DNA of 64,000 nt from Legionella nagasakiensis (GTDB lineage: Bacteria > Pseudomonadota > Gammaproteobacteria > Legionellales > Legionellaceae). Of this stretch, positions 46,344 to 55,830 are shown one piece after another. Under the pieces are notes generated by a model, which was given only the letters and a program-made list of their open reading frames with translations, was not told where the DNA came from and ran no database searches. The position numbers were made by a program, and so were the translations under genes. Position 1 is the first letter of the stretch. Each line of letters opens with the position of its first letter. The stretch covers positions 43,686 to 107,685 of the forward strand of contig NZ_CAAAID010000010.1 of assembly GCF_900639915.1 (NCBI RefSeq), written 5' to 3'.

Positions 46344-48602
46344 ATGCGCATTCCATTGACTGAGCCTACCTCATTGAAATACCTCTACATTAATCCCGAA
46401 ACCAATCAAGTTCATCTCCTGGTTCCCTTCATCGCGGGCATTGACATCAGTACTGACAATACTTGTAAAGCAAGCCTGGAGTTAAGAACTTTTTTTGCGG
46501 AAGGCGGCGCCATCAATGAACTAGAGTCTTATAAAAGCGCGCTTGAATTTGACATGTCATTACTGGAGAAAGGAAATCCTCTGCATCAAGCGAAAGAAGA
46601 GCGATTGGCTCAAATCAATAAATACCTGGAAGCGGTAAAAGTCATGAGGGGTAGCTATAGAGACTCTGTCACCCATTTTCTCTCCAAGCCCTCCAATTTA
46701 TTCAGCATTCAATTACGACCACGTGTACAAGACCCATACTCCACCGTAGCGAATCCAGTCTTTAATGTAAACCGGCGTAATGATGGGGCAGGCAATCCTT
46801 TATCTCCTTTGTATCAAAGCCTGCATGGAAACTTCCCTAACGTCACCCTGGCACGACCCAACCCACGCACAAAGTTAATCGATGCAGTGTTGAAAGCCTT
46901 GCCGGAAAGTGCTGCCTTTGAAGACATCCAGCGGGTTTTAAAAGAGCAATGTCAAACCCTATTTGGCATGGAGGTTGATTTTCAGAGCTATTTTAAACGC
47001 ACCCGTGATGGAACAGTAAAACAAGCGGTCGATAAAGTGCACATTGATGCGTTAATGGGTTTTGGTGACAATGCAACAACAAAAGATTATATCGAGGCGC
47101 TCCTGGGTACTTGTGCACCCAATCTCTGGACTTTACTTCAAGGGTCACCCTTTTATCTTGGTATTTATGCGAATAATGAAGACAAAGCCGAGTGCCTGTC
47201 CATCCTGACGCAATTTTACTTAGGTGTGATGAATGTGTATTGTCGCGCCCTCGGCATCAGTGATAAAAACTTTGGGGTGATTTTAGACGGCAACCCAGCG
47301 TTAAGCAAAGAGTTAGCCGAGGTTGTGTTCATCGCCTTAAGTTCGGGTGATGACGTGGAAGGACAGCTTTGTGCTTTTTGCAACATTCATGCAGCTGAAT
47401 TCGGACTAACTCGCTCTTTCAGTACAGAAGATAAGGACAGCATTCAACAAAAATTTGAAACCACTTATCGAACGGTCACGGCCACCAAAGAAAATCCGCA
47501 TATGGATGATTTCATGATATTAGACACCGAGGCGACAGGAGAGAAGGCTAAATTTGTAACCCATCAAGGTTTGATTTGCACGGATTTTGCGAACATCGTT
47601 GACCCCACAGCCCCTCATCAAAAATACTTTGAGGAAGTTCGCAAAGAATTTGCGGCTCATCCCGAAATCCTACCCAGCCAAAAAGAATCCATTGCCGCAG
47701 TGGTTGATATCGAACCAGAAGCCTTAATGGATAAACTTGGCGATGTCCAATGGGAAAGACTACCCAAGGAAGTCAAAGAGGCGTGTTTTGCATCCCCCGC
47801 CTTCCAGGTGCGTCAATTTTTACATGATGTGGCGAAAGGCAAACAAGAGGAAGCAGAAAGCGTTTTGAATGCTCAACAGGGCTTGCAGGTTCTTCTCAGA
47901 ACCGCGGGTAAATTTACCGATTACTCGGGCCGTACCTTTAACTGCACCGCTTATGAATACGCCTATTGGGCCAAAGATACCCATATGTGCCGCATGTTGG
48001 AGCGTCATATGGATGAGGAGACTAAAGCTCACCTTTTAACTCGGATAGAGACAATGGAAGAAAAAGGGCTAACCTACCAACAGCATGGCAAGACTGTTGA
48101 GCATTCAAAACATTTTGATTTAAAACCTCTCATTAACGCGCTGGATACCTACGTGAAAGGCTATGATGGTTGGATTAAGGAGAAAAATTGGCATGAGTTA
48201 GGGGCGGCCTGGATGGCCGTGGGCAAAGCCCAGCGGGAGGTTCCTGCGCATGTCGCACAAGAATATTGCAGAAAGGGCCGCCCGTTTGACCCCACCCCAT
48301 CCTTCAGGGAGGGAACATTGCCCAGGACATTGGCTTTTTATAATTATGTGAAAGGCGGCAAGGATTCTTGGTTCCCTCTAGCGGAGCATTCTACTTCTGG
48401 ACTTGGTTTCGATTTTGCGATAATTCGCGGGCAGCGCCGGCTACGGCGTTCGGTGGCCGGCGATGTTGCCGGTGGTCATGTCGGGGGTGCTGTTATCGAT
48501 TTGGCGGCTGTTCGCCGCCTTGATGAAGCGAGAACTGTCGACCTCACGCTATCGCACGAGCATTTAAACCCACCGGCAAGTGGTCTTGGTCTATTGGTGT
48601 AG
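46344..48602 (+). CDS. Legionella effector-family protein with a foreign C-terminal tail
   Basis: 752 residues, no signal peptide or membrane segment. The C-terminal third contains a block I recognise from a family of Legionella proteins of unknown function: TDYSGRTFNCTAYEYAYWAKDTHMCRMLERHMDEETK, GLTYQQHGKTVEHSKHFDLKPLINALDTYVKGYDGW, AWMAVGKAQREVPAHVAQEYCR and LPRTLAFYNYVKGGKDSWFPL. After GLGFDFAIIRG (about 48430) the sequence becomes GC-rich and Arg/Gly/Ala-rich without resemblance to the family, so the natural C-terminus is probably lost or replaced. Dot/Icm translocation is inferred from relatives; a changed C-terminus could remove the secretion signal. Confidence 0.65.
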   Translation: MRIPLTEPTSLKYLYINPETNQVHLLVPFIAGIDISTDNTCKASLELRTFFAEGGAINELESYKSALEFDMSLLEKGNPLHQAKEERLAQINKYLEAVKVMRGSYRDSVTHFLSKPSNLFSIQLRPRVQDPYSTVANPVFNVNRRNDGAGNPLSPLYQSLHGNFPNVTLARPNPRTKLIDAVLKALPESAAFEDIQRVLKEQCQTLFGMEVDFQSYFKRTRDGTVKQAVDKVHIDALMGFGDNATTKDYIEALLGTCAPNLWTLLQGSPFYLGIYANNEDKAECLSILTQFYLGVMNVYCRALGISDKNFGVILDGNPALSKELAEVVFIALSSGDDVEGQLCAFCNIHAAEFGLTRSFSTEDKDSIQQKFETTYRTVTATKENPHMDDFMILDTEATGEKAKFVTHQGLICTDFANIVDPTAPHQKYFEEVRKEFAAHPEILPSQKESIAAVVDIEPEALMDKLGDVQWERLPKEVKEACFASPAFQVRQFLHDVAKGKQEEAESVLNAQQGLQVLLRTAGKFTDYSGRTFNCTAYEYAYWAKDTHMCRMLERHMDEETKAHLLTRIETMEEKGLTYQQHGKTVEHSKHFDLKPLINALDTYVKGYDGWIKEKNWHELGAAWMAVGKAQREVPAHVAQEYCRKGRPFDPTPSFREGTLPRTLAFYNYVKGGKDSWFPLAEHSTSGLGFDFAIIRGQRRLRRSVAGDVAGGHVGGAVIDLAAVRRLDEARTVDLTLSHEHLNPPASGLGLLV

Positions 48603-48960
48603 CCTCTTGGAGTATTTCGGCGGCGACCCTCGCGACCGCTGCGTCCCGGCAGGCTTGTAAAAACCACATCAATAATTCTTCATATTGCCAATTTTGTGAC
48701 GATCTCTGTGACGATCTCACCCACCACGCGCACCAACGACGCAAGTAACTCTTGATTCGGCGGAGAGAGACTCCATCAGTAACCATTTGTTTAACTTGTT
48801 CGCGTGCATTTCGTAACGTTCGCGCATGCGGAACGATAGTCTCATGCAGAGTATCCGAATGACCAGCTGCAACCGAACTGTTCCCCCCCCTCCATTGAGG
48901 TTAAATACTGTTCATATTGTTCTTGAATAGCCGAATCAGAAGAGTCCTGTGTGACGTTGG
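48430..48960. mobile_element. GC-rich foreign segment with degraded mobile-element frames
   Basis: Base composition shifts abruptly at about 48430 to GC-rich DNA until about 48660. One plus frame reads SAGYGVRWPAMLPVVMSGVLLSIWRLFAALMKREL and stops within the segment. The minus strand from about 48880 down to 48545 reads SVAAGHSDTLHETIVPHARTLRNAREQVKQMVTDGVSLRRIKSYLRRWCAWWV..YEELLMWFLQACRDAAVARVAAEI, which has a plausible protein character but no family I can name. It is probably the junk of one or more mobile elements. A C8 run lies near 48882-48890. Confidence 0.5.
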
Positions 48961-48995
48961 TGCCCAAAAAATGAAACCCTTTATCGATAGCGCCT

Positions 48996-49190
48996 ATGCG
49001 TGTTTTTTTACGTGATAATCGCAGCCGTCTTTCTATTGAATCATTCTTCAGCTGGGTAAATGAAAAAACTGGGATTCAAATTGCCAGCAAGGTACGCTCG
49101 TATCAAGGTTTAATGGTGCATGTTTTTGGACGATTGGCTGCCGCATTGTTTATTATGAGAGACAAAATGACTGATATTGCTTGCTTATGA
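48996..49190 (+). pseudogene. Transposase C-terminal fragment
   Basis: 64 codons reading RDNRSRLSIESFFSWVNEKTGIQIASKVRSYQGLMVHVFGRLAAALFI, the C-terminal end of a DDE transposase (conserved E-x-F-F-x-W and a RSYQGL block). The rest of the gene is absent. The 200 bases after it, up to the start of the next gene's 3' end at 49408, contain no recognisable frame. Confidence 0.7.
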
Positions 49191-49407
49191 ACAATATTTT
49201 GCTCTGAATTGGCATTAGAGAAAACGATCATGCCATCTGGTCCAGAAAGCCACAGCAATGCCATCGACCACTATGAACCAATTCATCTTGATTTACCACC
49301 GACCCCTTTTCCCCTCACGATGCTTATTGTTGTACCTTCGTTCGTTTATCTTTTTCTACCATCCTAATCTCCTTATCAAATGAGCTCATGAAGTACAGTT
49401 CAGATTT

Positions 49408-50187
49408 TTAATGGTGAAGTGGCTGCCCTATAACACTTAATTGCCGAAGCACCCAGGCTCGTGTCGGCCATAATGCAACAATCAAACCAGGAATCGCCAA
49501 AAAGGAGGTCGCCGACAGAAAATAGCTAATATCCCCATACCCGAAAAACCCAGGGATTGCAAAAAAACCAAATAATACGGCAACACACAAAACCATTAAA
49601 CTCGCTTTCAAGGATGTCGATACAAAGTTTAAGCTAATAAACGCTAAAATCATGGTTCGGGTAAAAAAATGCCAGATTAAACAGGCAACAAGGTACCCCC
49701 CACAGGCATATACCCCCCAAGGAGATATCCCTAAACCCATCACAACATGGGCCACATCTCCGTGGGTTACGAACGTCCTAATAGGCACATAATCATAAAA
49801 ATTGCCAAGATTCATTAAATTAAACAAAAACATAAAGTAAAATAAATACGGTTGCTGCTGAACACGTTCCCTGCTCAGTAGCCAAAAAGACAATATAAAC
49901 AATAAACCATTGGCAATGCCCGCTCCTGCAAAAGCAATCAACGCAGCCTCATGGTTATGTCCTGCCGAAAAAATCATGGCGTAATCCACCTGTTCATCGA
50001 TATGAGTCAATAACAACAGATTTGGCCAGCTTGTTCCCCCGTAGTTAATAGCCAATGGATTGCTTTTATAACCTAACACCCATGCCATAAAAGAATGGGC
50101 ATACTCGTGAGGAAACACAGCAAGATAATGAGTTAATAACAAAAATAATGGAGTTAACAAAATCAGCTTGATTTTTACGGCATGCAT
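49408..50187 (-). CDS. Multi-pass membrane protein with an HExxH motif
   Basis: 259 residues from ATG 50187, supported by GAGG five bases upstream; the in-frame extension to 50241 is not needed. Six or seven hydrophobic segments. HEYAHSF (near residue 29) is an HExxH zinc-site motif within the first membrane segment, as in site-2/M50-type intramembrane proteases and related M50B-like proteins. A second candidate ligand (MNLGNFYDYVPIRTF, Asp-containing) lies about 110 residues later. Proteolytic activity is inference. Neighbours give no clear substrate. Confidence 0.6.
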   Translation of the reverse strand: MHAVKIKLILLTPLFLLLTHYLAVFPHEYAHSFMAWVLGYKSNPLAINYGGTSWPNLLLLTHIDEQVDYAMIFSAGHNHEAALIAFAGAGIANGLLFILSFWLLSRERVQQQPYLFYFMFLFNLMNLGNFYDYVPIRTFVTHGDVAHVVMGLGISPWGVYACGGYLVACLIWHFFTRTMILAFISLNFVSTSLKASLMVLCVAVLFGFFAIPGFFGYGDISYFLSATSFLAIPGLIVALWPTRAWVLRQLSVIGQPLHH

Positions 50188-50360
50188 TGGACCTCTTCTT
50201 CTGTATTTTTTAAAGAAAACAATTTGCCAGAAGTCCGCCACAAAAGAAATAAAAACCTATTTTATCTTGATAAAGGGGGGCCTATGCCTTGGATAAACAT
50301 TTACATTTATAAATCTTCAACTACTCTTAAAACACCCATGACAAAGCCAAGGAGAACTAC

Positions 50361-50903
50361 ATGGAAAAGCTTAAAGGACAAACAATCGCTATTTTAGTGG
50401 CAAATGGTTTTGAACAGGTAGAAATGGAGAAACCAAGGCACGCTTTAGAAAAAGAAGGCGCAAAAACGGTTTTAATTTCACCGGAAAAACATGACGTCCA
50501 AGGTTGGCATCATATGGAGAAAGGAAGCACATTTACAGTGGACATTCATTTGGATGATGCCAATGCGGATGATTATTCCGCGTTGCTTTTACCAGGAGGC
50601 GTTTTCAATCCAGACCACTTAAGGCTGCTTCCCAAAGCGGTTGAATTTGTAAAAGCAATCGCTCGTCAACAAAAACCAATTGCCGCCATTTGCCATGGTC
50701 CATGGTTATTGATTAATGCAGACCTCGCAAAAGACCATAGACTCACCTCATGGCCATCCATTAAGCTTGATCTCATGAATGCGGGAGCTCACTGGGTTGA
50801 TGAACCAGCCGTTTCTGACAAGCAATTAGTAACCAGTCGAAAACCGGATGATATTCCGCAATTTAATGAAGCAATGATCAAACTATTTCATGCACACGCT
50901 TAA
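50361..50903 (+). CDS. DJ-1/PfpI family protein
   Basis: 180 residues. The nucleophile elbow is AAICHGPW (Cys near residue 113) with LLLPGGVFNPDHLR upstream, matching the YhbO/PfpI branch. Relatives are stress proteins described as deglycases or glyoxalases, or as proteases (disputed). AAGGAG before ATG 50361 supports the start. A strong terminator follows. Confidence 0.9.
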   Translation: MEKLKGQTIAILVANGFEQVEMEKPRHALEKEGAKTVLISPEKHDVQGWHHMEKGSTFTVDIHLDDANADDYSALLLPGGVFNPDHLRLLPKAVEFVKAIARQQKPIAAICHGPWLLINADLAKDHRLTSWPSIKLDLMNAGAHWVDEPAVSDKQLVTSRKPDDIPQFNEAMIKLFHAHA

Positions 50904-50921
50904 GTCCTGCTGAACAAGCAG

Positions 50922-50947
50922 AAAACCCAACAAGTACGTTGGGTTTT
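50922..50947 (+). terminator. Intrinsic-type terminator after the DJ-1 family gene
   Basis: AAAACCCAAC at 50922-50931 pairs exactly with 50938-50947 across a 6-base loop, with T-rich sequence at the 3' side (GTTTTGATCTTTCTT). It separates the DJ-1 gene from the copper gene, which lies only ~20 bases further on, so the copper gene must use a promoter overlapping this region or read-through. Confidence 0.8.
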
Positions 50948-50965
50948 GATCTTTCTTATAAGGTT

Positions 50966-53374
50966 ATGATTTTGAAAAAATTTATTATAGCAATTTACCT
51001 TATCAGTCAATTCATCCACACTGCCTCGGCCACAACCCCAACGGTTGATTTAACAATCTCCTACAACATGGTCAATTTTAATGGGAAACCAAGTCGCGCC
51101 ATAACCATTAACAACCAAATTCCAGCCCCCACACTTCGCTTTAAAGAAGGCGATACAATTACCATAAACGTGCATAATCATTTAGATAAGGAAACCTCCA
51201 TACATTGGCATGGTATTATTTTGCCTTGGCAAATGGATGGCGTCATGAATATTACGCAAAGGGGAATTCCACCTGGCAGTACCTTTCAGTACAAATACAA
51301 ACTTCGTCAATCCGGTACATACTGGTATCATGCTCATGCCGGGCTGCAAGAACAAGAAGGATTATATGGCGCATTTATTATTGAGCCCAAATCTCCACCT
51401 CCTTATCACTACACAAAAGATTATGTGGTTGTCTTATCCGACTGGAAAAATACCAAAGCAAACCACATCCAAGCGAACTTGAAAAAAGATGGAGAATATT
51501 ACTCACCGAATTTTCCATTACAACCATCACTTGAACATTTTCTTCGCAGCCATCATAAATCTTCCACCAAAGAACGTAAAAAATTATGGATGGATTATAA
51601 AATGATGCAACGTATGAGAATGGGTATTTACGACATTAGTGATGTCGCTTACGATGCTTTTTTATTAAATGGCCATTCAACACATAAACCCTGGACTGCA
51701 GCAGTAAAAGTCGGCGATGTTGTGCGCTTGCGTTTTATCGATGCGGGGGGCAATTCATTTTTTCGTATCAAAATTCCAAATGCACACATGACTATGGTCC
51801 ATGTACAAGGCAATGATGTGATGCCTTATCCTGTAGAACATTTTTTAATGGGGCCTGGAGAAACCAATGATGTCTTAATTAAAATTGAACAAGATCGGCC
51901 TTATATTATTTATGCAGAATCGGCCGATAAAGTAGGAGCAGCCATCGGCGCACTGACAACGCATCCCAACCAAACCATTGCTTATCATCAAATAGAGCCA
52001 TTTCCTGAACCATTGCCAGTCACACGTGAAAAAATGAACAATGAACGCAAGCGCGGCTTAGATCCGATGAAACATATGGGGATACGCCATACCCTAAATC
52101 ATCAACCTATCGATATGGCCACACAGGAAAAACAACCTCACGCTCATCACGGAAAAAAGGTCCAGAAAAAGCAACATAAAGAAGACAAGATTCAAACCAT
52201 TGGCACTAAATATCAACAACTAACAGCTAGAGTTAAAACGAACGATCCTAATAAACCAGTTTACAAAACGATTAAGCTCGAATTATTTGGCTTCATGGAC
52301 CGCTTCATCTGGTTGATCAATGGAGTCCCTGAATACAACGCCAAACCGATAAAACTTTTACCAGGGAAACGATACCGTCTTGTTTTTACCAATAATTCGA
52401 TGATGCATCATCCAATGCATTTGCATGGTCATTGGGTCATCTTGCGTAATGGTCATGGCCATTACGATCCCTTATTACATACCATCGATGTACCACCAGG
52501 AAGCCTAGTAACCGCTGATCTGGACACGGATGCGAGCGGACAATGGTTTTTTCATTGCCATATGCTAAACCACATGGTTTCTGGCATGGCCCGCACCTTT
52601 CAATACACATCCATCATTGAAATCGCCAAAGGAAAAGAAAACCCAAAGCACATCATTAAACAAACTCCTTACTATAATCGACCTATTGTAAGAATCGATG
52701 AATTACGACCTATTCCTTTACCAATGGTCCAAAATCCACAATCACATCCGCAAAAACTCTATACGGCAAGTCTATTAGAATTAGGTGGTGATTTTTCGCA
52801 TAATAGACAGACACTCACTTATTATGGCTTATATGGTCTAGATTTTAATAAATTGCAATTATTTATTAATGATGCAGAGATGCAAAAAGGCCAAATTGAA
52901 AATGCAGACATTGATGTTTTTTATTGGCGGTTAATCAATCAATTCTGGTCCATTAAGGGCGGAGCCAATTATTTTTATCGTCCATCGCAAACACCTTATT
53001 GGCAGCCTGGTGTTGGAATAGAAGGATTGATGCCCTACTTCATTGCCAATAACACCCGCTTTTATTATCACCAAGGCAGCTTTAAAATGGACGTTGAATT
53101 TGCCCGCAATACACAACTGACCAATAATTTTTTTCTTGGCTTGGAAGTACGCGCCATTGCTGCGACTAAAACGGTGGTCAAAGATGAAATCGGCAATGGT
53201 CTGAATGAAATATACTATATTATTCGACCTAATTATCGACTGTCTCCAGGCCTGGTAGCATTTATTGAATATGAGCATCAGCAGTATTATGGGACATTGA
53301 AATTGCTTCGCCGTCAACTTAGGAAAACGACGAGCGAAGATTCCGTATTTTTTGGATTATCCTTCTTAATTTAG
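50966..53374 (+). CDS. CopA-CopB fusion: multicopper oxidase joined to an outer-membrane copper-resistance domain
   Basis: About 802 residues. A signal peptide (LKKFIIAIYLISQFIHTASA) precedes three cupredoxin domains with all four copper motifs: HWHG (80-82), YWYHAHAG, HHPMHLHGHW and FFHCHMLNHMVSGM. A His/Lys-rich linker (QEKQPHAHHGKKVQKKQHKEDK) lies in between. From about residue 597 the sequence becomes CopB-like: YTASLLELGGDFSHNRQTLTYYG..., GIEGLMPYFIANNTRFYYHQ, FLGLEVRAIAAT and terminal VFFGLSFLI, typical of an outer-membrane barrel. CopA and CopB are normally separate genes. Starts ATG 50966 or TTG 50972 (better spaced from AAGG) are both possible. Likely periplasmic Cu(I) oxidation and sequestration. 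Confidence 0.85.
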   Translation: MILKKFIIAIYLISQFIHTASATTPTVDLTISYNMVNFNGKPSRAITINNQIPAPTLRFKEGDTITINVHNHLDKETSIHWHGIILPWQMDGVMNITQRGIPPGSTFQYKYKLRQSGTYWYHAHAGLQEQEGLYGAFIIEPKSPPPYHYTKDYVVVLSDWKNTKANHIQANLKKDGEYYSPNFPLQPSLEHFLRSHHKSSTKERKKLWMDYKMMQRMRMGIYDISDVAYDAFLLNGHSTHKPWTAAVKVGDVVRLRFIDAGGNSFFRIKIPNAHMTMVHVQGNDVMPYPVEHFLMGPGETNDVLIKIEQDRPYIIYAESADKVGAAIGALTTHPNQTIAYHQIEPFPEPLPVTREKMNNERKRGLDPMKHMGIRHTLNHQPIDMATQEKQPHAHHGKKVQKKQHKEDKIQTIGTKYQQLTARVKTNDPNKPVYKTIKLELFGFMDRFIWLINGVPEYNAKPIKLLPGKRYRLVFTNNSMMHHPMHLHGHWVILRNGHGHYDPLLHTIDVPPGSLVTADLDTDASGQWFFHCHMLNHMVSGMARTFQYTSIIEIAKGKENPKHIIKQTPYYNRPIVRIDELRPIPLPMVQNPQSHPQKLYTASLLELGGDFSHNRQTLTYYGLYGLDFNKLQLFINDAEMQKGQIENADIDVFYWRLINQFWSIKGGANYFYRPSQTPYWQPGVGIEGLMPYFIANNTRFYYHQGSFKMDVEFARNTQLTNNFFLGLEVRAIAATKTVVKDEIGNGLNEIYYIIRPNYRLSPGLVAFIEYEHQQYYGTLKLLRRQLRKTTSEDSVFFGLSFLI

Positions 53375-53478
53375 ACCACTGATAAGGCAAAAAGAAATTT
53401 TGATGAGAGAGTTTAGACTACGGCATGTCTCCACGGTATGATTAACCAGAGTTAGTACCCAAGAAAAGAAGGAAACAC

Positions 53479-54807
53479 ATGAATAACGTCGGTATTTTAA
53501 CGGCTACAATCAAGGATGAACCAACCACAGCAGAACATCTCAAATCCATCTTCAAGGGCTCGATTGGAAATTTAATAGAATGGTATGATTGGTATGCTTA
53601 TGCCGCCTTTTCCATTTATTTTGCCAAAGTGTTTTTTCCTAATGGCGATACTACTGCTCAATTAATGAATACAGCGGCTATTTTTGCCGTAGGATTTTTC
53701 ATGCGTCCTCTCGGTGGCTGGTTAATGGGCGTCTATGCAGACCGTAAAGGAAGAAAAAAAGCGTTATTAACTTCCGTATTTCTTATGTGCTTTGGCTCCC
53801 TTATGATTGCATTTACTCCCTCTTATGAAACCATTGGCATTTTTTCCCCTTTATTATTAGTCTTGGCCCGTTTATTACAAGGCATATCAGTCGGTGGTGA
53901 ATACGCCACCTCAGCCACTTATCTTAGTGAAATGGCCACCAAAGGAAAAAGAGGATTTTTCTCAAGTTTTCAATATGTGACCTTAATTGCCGGGCAACTC
54001 CTTGCCTTGGCAGTATTAATTTTACTGCAGCAAGTTGTTTTAAGTGCAGACCAGTTAGAACGCTGGGGGTGGCGCATTCCTTTTCTCATTGGAGCTCTGC
54101 TCGCCATCATTGCCTTATACCTGCGCAAAGGCATGGAAGAAACGGATTCCTTTGTGCACAAACGATGTGATCTACAGGAAAATCTCCTCTTTGCTCTGCT
54201 GCGGCATCCTAAAGAATTATTTACCGTGGTAGGACTTACCATGGGCGGAACGGTAGCCTTTTATACCTACAGCACCTACATGCAAAAATACCTTGCAAAT
54301 AGCGTTGGTATGAGCAAAATGGATGCGACAACCATTTCTGCAGCCACCTTGTTTCTTTTTATGCTGTTACAACCGCTTATTGGAGCCTTATCCGATAAGA
54401 TTGGTCGTCGTCCAATTCTCCTTGCTTTTGGGTTGTTTGGCACTATTTTTACCGTGCCGATTCTTTCGATGCTCAATACAATAGAAACTTGGCGTGGCGC
54501 TTTTTTGCTCATTATGGCTGGTTTAATTATTGTCAGTGGTTATACATCCATCAATGCGATCGTCAAAGCGGAATTATTTCCAGTCGAGATTCGCGCCCTT
54601 GGCGTAGGGTTACCTTATGCAGTTACGGTCTCACTCTTTGGCGGTACGGCTGAATACGTTGCTCTGTGGTTCAAAAGCCACGGTATGGAAAGTGGTTTTT
54701 ATTGGTATGTTACCACTTGCATTGCGGGCTCATTACTGGTTTATCTATTCATGCGAGATACACAACAATGCTCCCGCCTGGATGATCAGGATATAAGTTC
54801 GATATAA
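53479..54807 (+). CDS. MHS-family MFS transporter (KgtP/ProP-like metabolite:proton symporter)
   Basis: 442 residues, 12 membrane segments. SIGNLIEWYDWYAYAAFSIYFAKVFFP is the MHS N-terminal hallmark; MGVYADRKGRKKAL is MFS motif A; LARLLQGISVGGEYATSATYLSEMA and ALSDKIGRRPIL are also conserved. Dicarboxylates such as 2-oxoglutarate or osmolytes are typical substrates; the choice is not fixed. AAGGA before ATG 53479 supports the start. Confidence 0.9.
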   Translation: MNNVGILTATIKDEPTTAEHLKSIFKGSIGNLIEWYDWYAYAAFSIYFAKVFFPNGDTTAQLMNTAAIFAVGFFMRPLGGWLMGVYADRKGRKKALLTSVFLMCFGSLMIAFTPSYETIGIFSPLLLVLARLLQGISVGGEYATSATYLSEMATKGKRGFFSSFQYVTLIAGQLLALAVLILLQQVVLSADQLERWGWRIPFLIGALLAIIALYLRKGMEETDSFVHKRCDLQENLLFALLRHPKELFTVVGLTMGGTVAFYTYSTYMQKYLANSVGMSKMDATTISAATLFLFMLLQPLIGALSDKIGRRPILLAFGLFGTIFTVPILSMLNTIETWRGAFLLIMAGLIIVSGYTSINAIVKAELFPVEIRALGVGLPYAVTVSLFGGTAEYVALWFKSHGMESGFYWYVTTCIAGSLLVYLFMRDTQQCSRLDDQDISSI

Positions 54808-54830
54808 AAGACATTATGTCTTTTATATCG
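54800..54830 (+). terminator. 14-bp perfect hairpin at the end of the MHS transporter gene
   Basis: CGATATAAAAGACA at 54800-54813 pairs exactly with 54817-54830 across a TTA loop. It spans the stop codon, is AT-rich and has no T-tail, so it may act in transcript stability more than in termination. The following ~240 bases to the next gene hold no frame and must carry its promoter. Confidence 0.5.
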
Positions 54831-55071
54831 CCAAATAAATATTATTCCTATAAAAACGAAGTTTATGAATCTATTTTTAGCGAAATAATCGATTGAACTA
54901 ACGTCCATTTTTTCTAAAAAATACTCCAATCATCGCCAACCCATAAATATATGGGAATCATTATATTTTTCTGATTAATTATTTAACTTGCATAATAAAA
55001 ATCTTTATGATTGTATGTGACTGGACATCGTTAAGTTATAACTCAGTTAATTTATTTTTAAGGAGAAAAAT

Positions 55072-55782
55072 GTGAGTTTTACCTTTAGATCGTATGATGA
55101 ATTAAAAGCTAGATTTGCAGAAAACATCACATTCCTTTGTGGTTATCATCGCGCCGATTCCGTGGAAAATTTGCCGCCTTTACGTCGCTCACAAATACAA
55201 TTCCTGCAGGAAACGATCACCGCACTGGATGCAGATGCAACAGAGATGACTCCCGAAATTAAAGCAAAAATAGTAAGCGGTGCGATGCTGGTCATTCATA
55301 ATGAAATTGAAGAAAGCTATCGCTATTCAGACCCAACTCAAAGTGTGCTTTATCAAAAACTTACAGAAACCATGGGAATATCCATGGAAAATTCCATGCA
55401 AGCGGAAGACCGATGCGACTGCGTTGGCAAGGTAATGAAATTTCTTCACCGCACCATTTTTGTGGGAGGAAAATCCGAAACAGGTCTGAATATAGAGCAT
55501 CCTTATCTTAAAGACAGAGCAAGATTGGAAGAAGTATGGAAACGCGGCGCCGATCTGGTAGCCGCTGCCAGTAAAGAAATGCTCACACGCAATCTGGCAG
55601 AACTAACCATTCGAGAAGCCAGAGAAGCCGAGGAAGCCAAAGCCGCTGAAACTGCCGCACACGGAAGAACTTCACTATTAGGATGGTTTGCTGGACGAAG
55701 TGCAGCCCCCGTTTCCAGCCCGGAAACAGACAGGGCTACTGTTGAAGGAGGTGTTCTTCCCCCAGGAACAAGCCCGACCTAA
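55072..55782 (+). CDS. Uncharacterised soluble protein, possible effector
   Basis: 236 residues from GTG 55072 with AAGGAG six bases upstream. A helical acidic body (FRSYDELKARFAENITFLCGYHRADSVENLPPLRRSQIQFLQETITALDAD...) is followed by a long helix rich in Ala/Glu (REAREAEEAKAAETAAHG) and a short Ser/Pro-rich tail (RTSLLGWFAGRSAAPVSS...). No domain I can name. Glu-rich stretches close to the C-terminus and the neighbouring effector-like genes fit a Dot/Icm substrate, but this is inference. Confidence 0.55.
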   Translation: MSFTFRSYDELKARFAENITFLCGYHRADSVENLPPLRRSQIQFLQETITALDADATEMTPEIKAKIVSGAMLVIHNEIEESYRYSDPTQSVLYQKLTETMGISMENSMQAEDRCDCVGKVMKFLHRTIFVGGKSETGLNIEHPYLKDRARLEEVWKRGADLVAAASKEMLTRNLAELTIREAREAEEAKAAETAAHGRTSLLGWFAGRSAAPVSSPETDRATVEGGVLPPGTSPT

Positions 55783-55794
55783 TAGTCTATCCTA

Positions 55795-55830
55795 TCACCT
55801 GGTTAGCGTATGACGTTGTTAACCAGGTGA
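55795..55830 (+). terminator. Hairpin after the uncharacterised gene
   Basis: TCACCTGGTTA at 55795-55805 pairs exactly with 55820-55830 around a 14-base loop that can pair further (GCG/CGT). It follows the stop by 12 bases. The 3' side is A-rich on this strand, so Rho-independent stopping is doubtful. Confidence 0.55.
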
